Both the position numbers and the translations under genes were made by a program. The notes beneath the pieces are model-generated. The model ran no database searches, was not told the origin of the DNA, and saw only the letters and a list, made by a program, of their open reading frames with translations. A stretch of 21,219 nt of DNA from NCBI GenBank assembly GCA_030621455.1, contig JAUXHQ010000002.1:1-21219 (forward strand). Reading direction: 5' to 3'. Below are positions 7,755 through 14,702 of this stretch, piece after piece. How positions within the stretch are numbered: position 1 is the stretch's first letter; each line of letters opens with the position of its first letter. The stretch comes from Deltaproteobacteria bacterium. Lineage in GTDB: Bacteria > Desulfobacterota > UBA8473.

Positions 7755-8852
7755 ATGAACGAAGAAGAATATATGCGGATGGCCATTAGGTTGGCTGGAA
7801 AAGCCAAGGGCAGGACAAGTCCAAACCCTTTGGTGGGGGCCGTGGTAGTCAAAGAGGGCGAGATCGTTGGGAGAGGGTTCCATCAAAAGGCGGGGGAGCC
7901 TCATGCTGAGGTTAATGCCCTCAATGATGCAAGTGAAAAAGCCCGGGGGGCAGATCTGTTCGTTAACCTGGAACCATGTAACCATTATGGTAGGACTCCT
8001 CCATGTACTCGGATGATTATTGACAGCGGAATAAAAAAAGTGCTTGTGGGGATGGTTGATCCGAATGAAGTGGTGGCAGGCAAGGGGATGCAAGCTTTAA
8101 GGGACGGTGGAATAGAGGTTAAGACAGGTATACTTGGAGATGAGTGTCAGAGGTTAAATGAGGTATATGTAAAATATATTACTGAAAAGAGACCGTTTGT
8201 AATCCTAAAATCAGCGGCGAGTTTAGATGGGAAGATAGCCACAAGGAATGGAGATACTCAATGGATCACTAATGAAAAGTCCAGAGGGTTTACACACAGG
8301 TTGCGGAACGAGGTTGACGGTATCTTGGTGGGGATCGGCACGATTGAGGCAGATGATCCCAGTCTTACCACCCGTTTAAGTGGGAGGAAGGGCAAAGACC
8401 CCGTAAGGGTGGTCGTTGACAGCAAGTTGAGGGTACCGCTCAGAGCAAAGGTATTGAAGCATGAATCCAAGGCAGGGACCATTATTGCCACTACCGAAGC
8501 TGCTGACATGAGAAGGGTAGAGGAATTGGAGAAATTGGGAGCGACGGTGCTCATAATCCCATCTAAGGATGATAAGGTTGATTTGGAAGCGCTTATGTAT
8601 ACGCTTGGCAAACTGGAGATTACGAGCCTTCTTGTCGAGGGCGGTGGTGAAATAAACGCCTCTTCACTTAGTTGCGGAATTGTTGACAAAGTCCTCTTTT
8701 TTTATGCTCCCAAGATAATCGGAGGGATAGGTGCTGTAAGCCTGGTAGGTGGCAAGGGTATAGCGAAACTTTGTGATGCGGTTAATCTTAAGGATATTAA
8801 GGTCAGAAGATTCGGAGATGACATCCTGGTTGAAGGATATGTGTGTAAATAA
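7755..8852 (+). CDS. ribD: Bifunctional riboflavin deaminase/reductase
   Basis: Carries out the second and third steps of riboflavin synthesis: deamination of the diaminopyrimidine, then NADPH-dependent reduction of the ribosyl side chain. It has 365 residues with both domains. The N-terminal deaminase has zinc ligands His50 (HAEVNAL, with Glu52), Cys75 and Cys84 (EPCNHYGRTPPC). The reductase domain from about residue 146 begins RPFVILKSAASLDGKIA and includes DGILVGIGTIEADDP and LLVEGGGEINAS. The ATG is supported by family alignment (MRMAIRLA region, TSPNPLVGAV), although no clear Shine-Dalgarno precedes it. ribE follows after 9 bases. Confidence 0.97.
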   Translation: MNEEEYMRMAIRLAGKAKGRTSPNPLVGAVVVKEGEIVGRGFHQKAGEPHAEVNALNDASEKARGADLFVNLEPCNHYGRTPPCTRMIIDSGIKKVLVGMVDPNEVVAGKGMQALRDGGIEVKTGILGDECQRLNEVYVKYITEKRPFVILKSAASLDGKIATRNGDTQWITNEKSRGFTHRLRNEVDGILVGIGTIEADDPSLTTRLSGRKGKDPVRVVVDSKLRVPLRAKVLKHESKAGTIIATTEAADMRRVEELEKLGATVLIIPSKDDKVDLEALMYTLGKLEITSLLVEGGGEINASSLSCGIVDKVLFFYAPKIIGGIGAVSLVGGKGIAKLCDAVNLKDIKVRRFGDDILVEGYVCK

Positions 8853-8861
8853 TGGAGTGAC

Positions 8862-9515
8862 ATGTTTACCGGATTGATAGAAGACGTAGGTACCATAAAG
8901 AAGGTTGACAAGAAAGGCAACTTTGTGAGTCTCCTCATAGGTTGCAACTTAGATTTGACTGGAACGAGAATTGGTGATAGTATCGCCGTTGATGGGGTCT
9001 GTTTAACAGTTGTGGAGTTGTCTTCCAAAGGGTTTAGGGTGGAGGTTTCACCTGAGACTCTCCACAGATCCAACCTCAGGGAGATGATGGAAAGGCGAAA
9101 GGTAAATCTGGAAAGGGCTCTGCGCCTTTCCGACCGGTTGGGAGGTCACATTGTCCTGGGGCATGCGGACGGTATCGGAAAGATAAAGGAAGTCTCCAGA
9201 GATGTAGATTCCGTAAGTATAAGCGTTTCAGCCCCTGAACAGATAATGAAATATGTTATCGAGAAGGGTTCTGTAGCGATTGATGGTATCAGTTTAACGG
9301 TGAATGAGTGTAACGAGAAGGAATTCGGCATAACGATCATACCCCATACTGCTAGTCATACAACCTTGTGTGAAAAGAATGTTGGCGATAGTGTAAACAT
9401 TGAAAATGACATCATTGGAAAGTATGTGGAGAGGTTCCTTATTAAGGGGTCGGTCAAGGAAGACGGGTATGGTGACATCAGCATGGAATTCCTCAGCAAA
9501 CACGGATTCATCTAA
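8862..9515 (+). CDS. ribE: Riboflavin synthase (alpha chain)
   Basis: Final enzyme of riboflavin synthesis: dismutates two 6,7-dimethyl-8-ribityllumazine molecules to riboflavin and the pyrimidine precursor. Its 217 residues form two tandem lumazine-binding repeats. The first starts MFTGLIEDVGTI with GVCLTVVEL near residue 46; the second contains GSVAIDGISLTVNE near residue 136. The HIVLGHADGIG and VNIENDIIGKYVERF signatures are present. A GGAG lies just before the ATG and the ribD stop is 9 bases upstream, so it is translated from the same message. The symbol follows the ribE usage of many proteobacteria (ribC in others). Confidence 0.96.
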   Translation: MFTGLIEDVGTIKKVDKKGNFVSLLIGCNLDLTGTRIGDSIAVDGVCLTVVELSSKGFRVEVSPETLHRSNLREMMERRKVNLERALRLSDRLGGHIVLGHADGIGKIKEVSRDVDSVSISVSAPEQIMKYVIEKGSVAIDGISLTVNECNEKEFGITIIPHTASHTTLCEKNVGDSVNIENDIIGKYVERFLIKGSVKEDGYGDISMEFLSKHGFI

Positions 9516-9538
9516 GACAAAGCGTACGTTATGAAAAA

Positions 9539-9546
9539 GGGGGGGG
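9539..9546 (+). promoter_or_regulatory. G8 tract serving as ribBA ribosome-binding site
   Basis: Eight consecutive G bases lie 4 bases before the ribBA ATG and are the only plausible Shine-Dalgarno. A nine-codon frame from ATG 9531 runs through the tract and ends at 9560, overlapping the first codons of ribBA. Homopolymer length changes here could alter ribosome binding, but nothing shows that they do. Confidence 0.4.
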
Positions 9547-9550
9547 CTAA

Positions 9551-10756
9551 ATGGCATTGAGCGCTATCAAAGACGCAATTGAAGATATGAAGCACGGCAG
9601 GATAATAATCCTTGTTGATGATGAGGACCGAGAAAATGAAGGAGACCTGGTGATAGCAGCGGATAAAACAACCCCTGAAGCCATTAACTTCATGGCGACA
9701 TATGGAAGGGGACTTATCTGTCTTACCTTAACTGAGGAACGGGCCGAGGGATTAGACCTTTCCCCTATGGTGAGTAATAATACCGCTTCTTTTAACACTG
9801 CATTTACGGTTTCCGTTGACGCAAGACATGGGACTACTACCGGCATATCTGCCGGTGATAGGGCGAGGACGATCTTGACCGCGATAGACGAAAAGTGCGT
9901 ACCCGGGGACCTACTCCGACCCGGCCATATCTTTCCGATAATTGCCAGAAAGGGAGGCGTGCTGGTGAGGACCGGCCAGACAGAGGGTTCGGCAGATTTG
10001 GCCAGGCTGGCTGGCCTGAAAGAGGCTGGTGTAATATGCGAGATAATGAAAGACGACGGAACCATGGCAAGGATGCCGGACCTCGAGATCTTTGCGGAAA
10101 AACACGGCCTGAGGATTGTCACGATCGCAGACTTGATTGAATATCGATTGCAGACTGAGAGTCTCGTTAGAAGGGTAACAGAAACCCTTTTACCTACCGT
10201 ATACGGAGGAGACTTTAAGGCTATCGCTTACGAGAATGATGTGGATAACCATCAACACCTTGCCCTTGTGAAAGGGGATATAAATCCGGAAGATGATGTT
10301 TTGGTCAGGGTTCACTCAGAGTGCTTAACGGGTGATGTCTTCGGTTCCATGAGGTGTGACTGTGGCGAACAACTCCATGCCGCCATGAGGATGATTGAGG
10401 AGGAAGGCAAGGGTATCATTGTTTACATGCATCAAGAAGGAAGGGGCATCGGTCTATTCAACAAACTTAAGGCATATGAACTCCAGGATCAGGGGTTAGA
10501 TACTGTCGAGGCAAATGAGAAGCTTGGCTTTAAGGCCGATCTTAGAGATTATGGTGTGGGGGCACAGATCCTTAGGGATCTGGGGGTTAAAAAAATGAGA
10601 CAGATGACCAACAACCCTAAAAAGATCAAGGGGATAGAAGGATACGGACTCGTAGTTACAGAGAGGGTGTCCATTGAAATTAAGCCTAATGAGAATAACA
10701 TCAGGTACTTGGAAACAAAAAAGAAGAAGATGGGACATATCTTAAACATGATGTGA
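9551..10756 (+). CDS. ribBA: Bifunctional DHBP synthase / GTP cyclohydrolase II
   Basis: Supplies both starting branches of riboflavin synthesis: dihydroxybutanone phosphate from ribulose 5-phosphate, and the pyrimidine from GTP. It has 401 residues. The N-terminal half has [11 protein letters not shown] (residues 22-32), [16 protein letters not shown] and RPGHIFPI. The C-terminal half, from about 205, has the zinc ligands Cys258, Cys269 and Cys271 in [20 protein letters not shown], and [13 protein letters not shown] and MTNNPKK. The metal-binding histidine of DHBP synthase (GHTEA in E. coli, His153) is Gln143 here in GQTEGSADL; this variant, as I recall, occurs in related bacteria. Other visible DHBP motifs look intact. 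Confidence 0.96.
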   Translation: MALSAIKDAIEDMKHGRIIILVDDEDRENEGDLVIAADKTTPEAINFMATYGRGLICLTLTEERAEGLDLSPMVSNNTASFNTAFTVSVDARHGTTTGISAGDRARTILTAIDEKCVPGDLLRPGHIFPIIARKGGVLVRTGQTEGSADLARLAGLKEAGVICEIMKDDGTMARMPDLEIFAEKHGLRIVTIADLIEYRLQTESLVRRVTETLLPTVYGGDFKAIAYENDVDNHQHLALVKGDINPEDDVLVRVHSECLTGDVFGSMRCDCGEQLHAAMRMIEEEGKGIIVYMHQEGRGIGLFNKLKAYELQDQGLDTVEANEKLGFKADLRDYGVGAQILRDLGVKKMRQMTNNPKKIKGIEGYGLVVTERVSIEIKPNENNIRYLETKKKKMGHILNMM

Positions 10757-10818
10757 GTAACCTGCGGAAACACCATAAATTAGAGCTGATGACATTGAGG
10801 TGCAAAAGAGGAGGGGAG

Positions 10819-11286
10819 ATGTCAAGAGTTATAGAGGGGAAACTTGATGCCCGTGGTTTGAAGTTTGGGGTCGTAGTGAGCAGGTTTAACGATTTTATCG
10901 GCGAGAGATTATTAAGTGGGGCGCTGGATGCCTTACTCAGGTCAGGTGCGGATACGAATGACATAGATATAGTAAAAGTCCCCGGTTCTTTTGAGATACC
11001 GTTAGCAGCAAAAAAACTGGCCAAGTCTCAAAAATACAACGGTGTTATATGCTTGGGTGCCGTGATCAGAGGCGCTACCCCTCATTTCGAATACATTAGC
11101 GCCGAGGTTACCAAAGGCATTGCTACCGTTTCCCTTGAATGTGAGATCCCCATCTCTCTTGGTGTTATCACCACAGACAGTATAGAGCAGGCAATCGAGC
11201 GAGCAGGCTCAAAATCAGGTAATAAAGGCTGGGATGCGGCCATTTCTGCCATAGAGATGGCCAACGTTCTGAAAGAGCTAGTCTGA
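10819..11286 (+). CDS. ribH: 6,7-dimethyl-8-ribityllumazine synthase
   Basis: Condenses the dihydroxybutanone phosphate and pyrimidine branches into lumazine; it normally assembles into large capsid-like particles. The ATG at 10819 is preferred because AGAGGAGGGGAG directly precedes it and it gives [19 protein letters not shown] with 155 residues, the family length. An in-frame GTG at 10753 would overlap ribBA and add an unconserved tail. Signatures are [23 protein letters not shown] and [15 protein letters not shown], with the catalytic His89. It completes ribD-ribE-ribBA-ribH, so every committed step except the intermediate phosphatase is encoded here. Confidence 0.96.
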   Translation: MSRVIEGKLDARGLKFGVVVSRFNDFIGERLLSGALDALLRSGADTNDIDIVKVPGSFEIPLAAKKLAKSQKYNGVICLGAVIRGATPHFEYISAEVTKGIATVSLECEIPISLGVITTDSIEQAIERAGSKSGNKGWDAAISAIEMANVLKELV

Positions 11287-11299
11287 ATATATGGGGACC

Positions 11300-11424
11300 T
11301 ATAGGTTTTCAGATATTAAATTTCACAAGGCCAGAGGGAGGAATCCGAGTAAGTCGTACATTTTAGTACGTCGTCGAGGATTCCGACCGATAACGCAGTA
11401 AAATTTGATATATGGAAATCTATA
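11300..11424. repeat. MITE-like palindromic element between ribH and nusB
   Basis: Terminal arms 11300-11323 and 11401-11424 are reverse complements at 20 of 24 positions. A central hairpin (11340-11384) is built from GGAATCC and GGATTCC with inner GTCGTAC and GTACGTC segments around an A/T loop. No coding potential is visible. Size (125 bases), symmetric ends and location in a normally compact operon fit a non-autonomous mobile element. I believe similar repeats occur in other sulfate-reducing and syntrophic deltaproteobacteria, but this is memory only. It may also fold in the mRNA and affect nusB expression. Confidence 0.6.
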
Positions 11425-11476
11425 TAATGAGTTCCCAAATTTCTGAGGAATTAGTCTCTTAATGCAGAGGATTTTG

Positions 11477-11911
11477 ATGGGAGGAAGAAGAAAGTCTAGA
11501 GAGTTAGCCCTTCAGGTTCTCTATCAGATTGATACGAGTCACCAGAATGTTAGAGACGCCTTAGACCTTTTCTGGAAAAACTTCGAGAGCCTGGAGAGAT
11601 CCCGGGAGTTCTCCGAGAGACTGGTAAAGGGTGTTTGGCAGTATAAGGATAAAATTGACAGTATCGTTGAAAGATACTCCGAAAACTGGAGATTGACAAG
11701 AATATCCAGGGTGGATAGAAACATATTAAGGTTAGCGATTTTTGAACTCTTATACTGCAATGACATTCCATCCAAGGTTAGCATTAATGAGGCCATCGAT
11801 TTGGGCAAAAAGTTCGGATCTGAGAAGTCAGGTTCGTTTATAAACGGCATCTTGGACAGTATATCAGCAGGCATCAATGAAGATGGATATCACGCAAAAG
11901 AGACAAATTAG
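11477..11911 (+). CDS. nusB: Transcription antitermination factor NusB
   Basis: All-helical protein that binds boxA RNA with NusE to support rRNA antitermination. The ATG at 11477 is preferred: AGAGG lies 6 bases upstream and the product starts MGGRRKSRELALQVLYQ, the family start, with 144 residues. An alternative ATG at 11462 adds five residues. The conserved RISRVDRNILRLAIFELLY block (near residue 75) and the SINEAIDLGKKFGSEKSGSF motif are present. ribH-nusB is the standard order in many bacteria; here they are separated by the palindromic element. The 3' end overlaps the next gene by 35 bases. Confidence 0.95.
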   Translation: MGGRRKSRELALQVLYQIDTSHQNVRDALDLFWKNFESLERSREFSERLVKGVWQYKDKIDSIVERYSENWRLTRISRVDRNILRLAIFELLYCNDIPSKVSINEAIDLGKKFGSEKSGSFINGILDSISAGINEDGYHAKETN

Positions 11912-12509
11912 GATTCTAATTTCTTCTAAGCCGGCAGATCAGTTGTGCAATCAGGCCATTGTCCTCTTTCTTTTCGAAAATGGACCTCTCCAGGGAAAGG
12001 CGGCGGAGTTAATAGATCGACGCCTCAATGGGGTTATTTACAGGTTAATTAAGGAAGAGAAGATCAAGGGTACATATGGGGAGAGTGTACTTGTTGCTTC
12101 AGAAGGAAGAATTCAAGCACCCAAGATTCTCGTACTCGGTTTAGGGGAAGCTTCTTCACTTGCCTGTGATAGATTAAGGAAAACTGCCGCCACCCTTTGT
12201 GAAACTTTAATGAAGATAGGGATCTTCGATTTTGCCACTTCTATACCTGTCATGGAGATCCATGATGCTGATTATTCCCGAGTAGTTGAGATGTTTTTTG
12301 ATGGGATAGTCTCAGGTTTGACATCGATGGCACATACTCCGGAGACAGGAATTACCATGATAGATGAAGACAAAAGAGAAGATGAGATTATCGCTGGGTT
12401 GAATAGGGTAGTTTCAGGATACAGGGACAGAGTCAGGGTCTCGATATCCAGAGACGAGTTGGAGGGAGTCTTAGTCCAAAGCAACCGGCCACACTTCCAG
12501 CGGGCATAA
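11877..12509 (+). CDS. Standalone M17 leucyl-aminopeptidase N-terminal-domain protein
   Basis: A 210-residue protein resembling only the N-terminal macro-like domain of cytosol (M17) aminopeptidases. Landmarks are FLFENGPLQGKAAELIDRR, the GESVLVASEGRIQAPKILVLGLGEAS core and a middle segment ending in FFDGIVSGLTSM. The catalytic C-terminal domain (about 300 residues with metal ligands and the NTDAEGRL signature) is absent. The downstream 340 bases show no trace of it, so it looks like a true single-domain protein rather than a recent truncation. The ATG at 11877 lies inside the end of nusB; a second ATG two codons later is possible. Function is unknown; the macro-like fold suggests ligand binding. 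It ends the housekeeping run. Confidence 0.7.
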   Translation: MKMDITQKRQIRILISSKPADQLCNQAIVLFLFENGPLQGKAAELIDRRLNGVIYRLIKEEKIKGTYGESVLVASEGRIQAPKILVLGLGEASSLACDRLRKTAATLCETLMKIGIFDFATSIPVMEIHDADYSRVVEMFFDGIVSGLTSMAHTPETGITMIDEDKREDEIIAGLNRVVSGYRDRVRVSISRDELEGVLVQSNRPHFQRA

Positions 12510-12549
12510 CCCCAGCGTTTTGGGTTCTGGAAATTCTGGTGATTCCAGA
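12508..12549 (+). terminator. Tandem short hairpins after the M17-domain gene
   Basis: AACCC/GGGTT (12508-12526) is followed directly by TCTGGAA/TTCCAGA (12526-12549) just after the stop codon. Neither has a T-run, so intrinsic termination is doubtful. The position between the housekeeping run and the catabolic cluster makes a transcript end plausible. Bases 12550-12710 show nothing else I can support. Confidence 0.25.
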
Positions 12550-12710
12550 CCAGGATGAACCTCGCTTGGTGAGATGCCTTTCTATTGTTCCATCAGATCA
12601 CTACCTCTCTAATGCGCCACGTACAACAACCCATCCGTTTGACAAGAAAGGCCTTGTTGCCCTGCGCAGCATCATTCCCAGTTATTCGAGAACATGTACA
12701 TCTCATCCTT

Positions 12711-12726
12711 ATATTGTATACAATAT
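12711..12726. promoter_or_regulatory. 16-bp perfect palindrome, candidate GntR operator
   Basis: ATATTGTATACAATAT is a perfect palindrome whose core TTGTATACAA fits the general FadR-subfamily GntR operator pattern (GTa-tAC centred). It lies about 165 bases before the GntR start chosen here. Its closeness to a regulator of that family suggests autoregulation and control of the catabolic cluster. A possible promoter (TTGTTT at 12738, TATGAT at 12760, 16-base spacing) lies just downstream. Confidence 0.5.
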
Positions 12727-12737
12727 CAACGAAATTA

Positions 12738-12765
12738 TTGTTTGCAATTAACAAAACCTTATGAT
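12738..12765 (+). promoter_or_regulatory. Possible promoter upstream of the GntR gene
   Basis: TATGAT (12760-12765) matches the -10 consensus at five of six positions. TTGTTT (12738-12743) is a weak -35, 16 bases upstream. The palindrome at 12711-12726 ends 11 bases before the -35, a position where a bound regulator could block or assist RNA polymerase. The stretch 12766-12889 is otherwise featureless. Confidence 0.3.
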
Positions 12766-12889
12766 AAAAGGTGGTAGAATGGGTGTCTCCAAAACATTCA
12801 TAACGATACTTACAGCTGGGCACTTTCTTTTTCCTTGAATCTGGTAATAATTGTATGCTTTTTATTTACACAGCCTGAGGAGAAAACTG

Positions 12890-13603
12890 GTGGAGGCTAC
12901 AAAAAGAGATAACCTTGTAAACGGCCCCAGAGGGCTCAAACTTGAGCCAAACGGTGGGGAGCCTTTAGAAAGAACGATTTACAACACCTTAAAGAAAGCT
13001 ATACAGTTTGGATACCTAATGCCGGGGGAGCGACTGATCGAAACATCTTTAGCCGAAGAGTTGGATGTTAGTCGTACCCCGCTTCGGGATGCCATCAGGA
13101 AATTGTCCTTTGAAAAACTGGTTGAAATAACCCCCAATAAGGGTGCGACCGTTACGAAGCTCTCGTCCGTTGATGTTGAGGAGATCTATTTCATGGCCGG
13201 TGTATTGCAGGGAGCGGCAGCAAGACGGGCCGTGGAATATATTGGGGATGGTGATATTGACAAGCTGAAAGACTATCAATCTAGAATGGAAGAGGCCGTC
13301 CGGCAGAATGATTACGAAGGGTGGCTCGTGTTGAATAATAAATTTCACGGAGTATTTGTGAACAAATGCAATATGCAGATGCTGGTAGAGTTGATCAAGG
13401 AGAAGGTGGACAGGATTCCCTATAACTGGGTTCTCCTTGCGATCCGCCCCAATCCTCTGAAGGTTTACATGGAAGCCCATGAAAGGATAATCGAAGCCTT
13501 CATAAAGAAGGACGCCAATCTAGTGAGGTCTCTTGTGGAAAACCATATTTCAACAAATGGTGAGATACTCAAAGAATATCTGGAGAAGATCGCTTTAGCC
13601 TGA
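12890..13603 (+). CDS. GntR-family transcriptional regulator with FCD ligand-binding domain
   Basis: Probable local regulator of the downstream acid-catabolism genes. The GTG at 12890 is chosen because GAGGAG lies 7 bases upstream; an in-frame TTG at 12851 would give a longer, unsupported N-terminus. The 237-residue product has a winged helix at about residues 26-90, with GERLIETSLAEELDVSRTPLRDAIRKL as recognition core. An FCD (FadR C-terminal) helical domain follows at about 97-225. FCD metal-ligand positions are visible as FH in NNKFHGVF, EAHERIIEAF and VENHI. The first ligand, usually Asp four residues before FH's His, is Asn here. It is followed 85 bases later by the MeaB gene. Confidence 0.9.
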   Translation: MEATKRDNLVNGPRGLKLEPNGGEPLERTIYNTLKKAIQFGYLMPGERLIETSLAEELDVSRTPLRDAIRKLSFEKLVEITPNKGATVTKLSSVDVEEIYFMAGVLQGAAARRAVEYIGDGDIDKLKDYQSRMEEAVRQNDYEGWLVLNNKFHGVFVNKCNMQMLVELIKEKVDRIPYNWVLLAIRPNPLKVYMEAHERIIEAFIKKDANLVRSLVENHISTNGEILKEYLEKIALA

Positions 13604-13688
13604 AGTTTCCTGGGCGGAGATAGACTCAGTCTGTCAAGCTCGCTCCCGACAGGCATTAACGTGGGTGGTCGTTATTTAGGAGGATTTA

Positions 13689-14645
13689 ATGGAGTTAGTC
13701 GAGAAGATGCTTTCCGGGAATCAACTTGCTCTGGCGAGGCTCATAACCTTATTGGAGAACCGGGCAGATGATCTTCCTGAGATTATGAGGACCGTTTATC
13801 CCCATACAGGAAATGCCTATTGCCTAGGGGTAACCGGCCCTCCGGGTGCGGGCAAGAGCACATTAGTGGATGAATTAACTTCAGTGATGAGACAGAGGGG
13901 GTTGACGGTCGGGATAGTCGCAGTAGATCCCACTAGTCCATTTACAGGAGGGGCATTGCTTGGCGATCGGATAAGGATGCAGAAGCACTATCTTGATGAC
14001 GATGTATTTATTCGAAGTTTGGCGACGCGTGGTAGTTATGGAGGACTTAGCGCCTCGGCAAAATGTATCGTTAAGGCATTAGATGCCTTTGGTAAGGATG
14101 TAATTATAGTAGAGACGGTTGGGGTGGGCCAGACCGAGTTGGAGATTATTGAAGCGGTGGATACGATTTTGGTGGTAATGGTTCCGGAAGCGGGGGACAC
14201 TATTCAGACGATGAAAGCAGGCCTGATGGAGATCGCCGACATCTTTGCGGTCAACAAGGCCGACAGGGAAGGTGCAACCCAGATGGCCGCTGAGCTCAGG
14301 GCAATGTTGAGCGGCAGACAGATACCGACGTACTGGGAGATTCCCGTGATAGAGACCGAGGCTAGTAATTCTATAGGGATTGAAGAGTTGTACGCTGAGA
14401 TAGAGCATCACAGAGAGGTCTTATCAGAGACGGATCAGTTGTCAGCCAGACGTAGGAAGCAGAGAGAGGGCGAGCTTATTGAGATTGTCCAGAGAAGGAT
14501 AAAAGAACAAATCATAGCCAGGATGAAGAAGGAAGAGAGGTTCTCTTCGTTGGTCAGGAAGATAGCAGACGGCGAAATTGACCCGTATTCTGCTTCCAAT
14601 GAGATCTTTTCTGATAGAGCGCTTTTGCAGGATTGCTTCCAGTAA
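13689..14645 (+). CDS. meaB: MeaB/ArgK-family GTPase, B12 mutase chaperone
   Basis: G3E P-loop GTPase that gates adenosylcobalamin loading and protects B12-dependent acyl-CoA mutases from inactivation. It has 318 residues, normal for MeaB. The P-loop GPPGAGKST (residues 50-58), VAVDPTSPFTGGALLGDRIRM, the VETVGVGQTE switch region and VNKADREGA base-recognition motif are all present. The start has a strong AGGAGG. It lies directly upstream of the mutase large subunit, as in methylmalonyl-CoA and 2-hydroxyisobutyryl-CoA mutase operons, which argues that it services this particular mutase. The name argK is historical for the same family; an arginine-transport role is not suggested by the context. 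Confidence 0.93.
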   Translation: MELVEKMLSGNQLALARLITLLENRADDLPEIMRTVYPHTGNAYCLGVTGPPGAGKSTLVDELTSVMRQRGLTVGIVAVDPTSPFTGGALLGDRIRMQKHYLDDDVFIRSLATRGSYGGLSASAKCIVKALDAFGKDVIIVETVGVGQTELEIIEAVDTILVVMVPEAGDTIQTMKAGLMEIADIFAVNKADREGATQMAAELRAMLSGRQIPTYWEIPVIETEASNSIGIEELYAEIEHHREVLSETDQLSARRRKQREGELIEIVQRRIKEQIIARMKKEERFSSLVRKIADGEIDPYSASNEIFSDRALLQDCFQ

Positions 14646-14702
14646 CGAACTCCTTGTTATTGGATTCCCACGAGACTATTGCGAGAGAAGGAGGTCAGAC
14701 TA

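Noticed and set aside
9547..10122. Minus-strand 191-codon frame
   Set aside because: Exact antisense shadow of the DHBP synthase half of ribBA.
12539..12751. 70-codon frame before the GntR gene, considered as a frameshifted M17 catalytic domain
   Set aside because: No resemblance to the M17 C-terminal domain and no start signal; it spans the palindrome.
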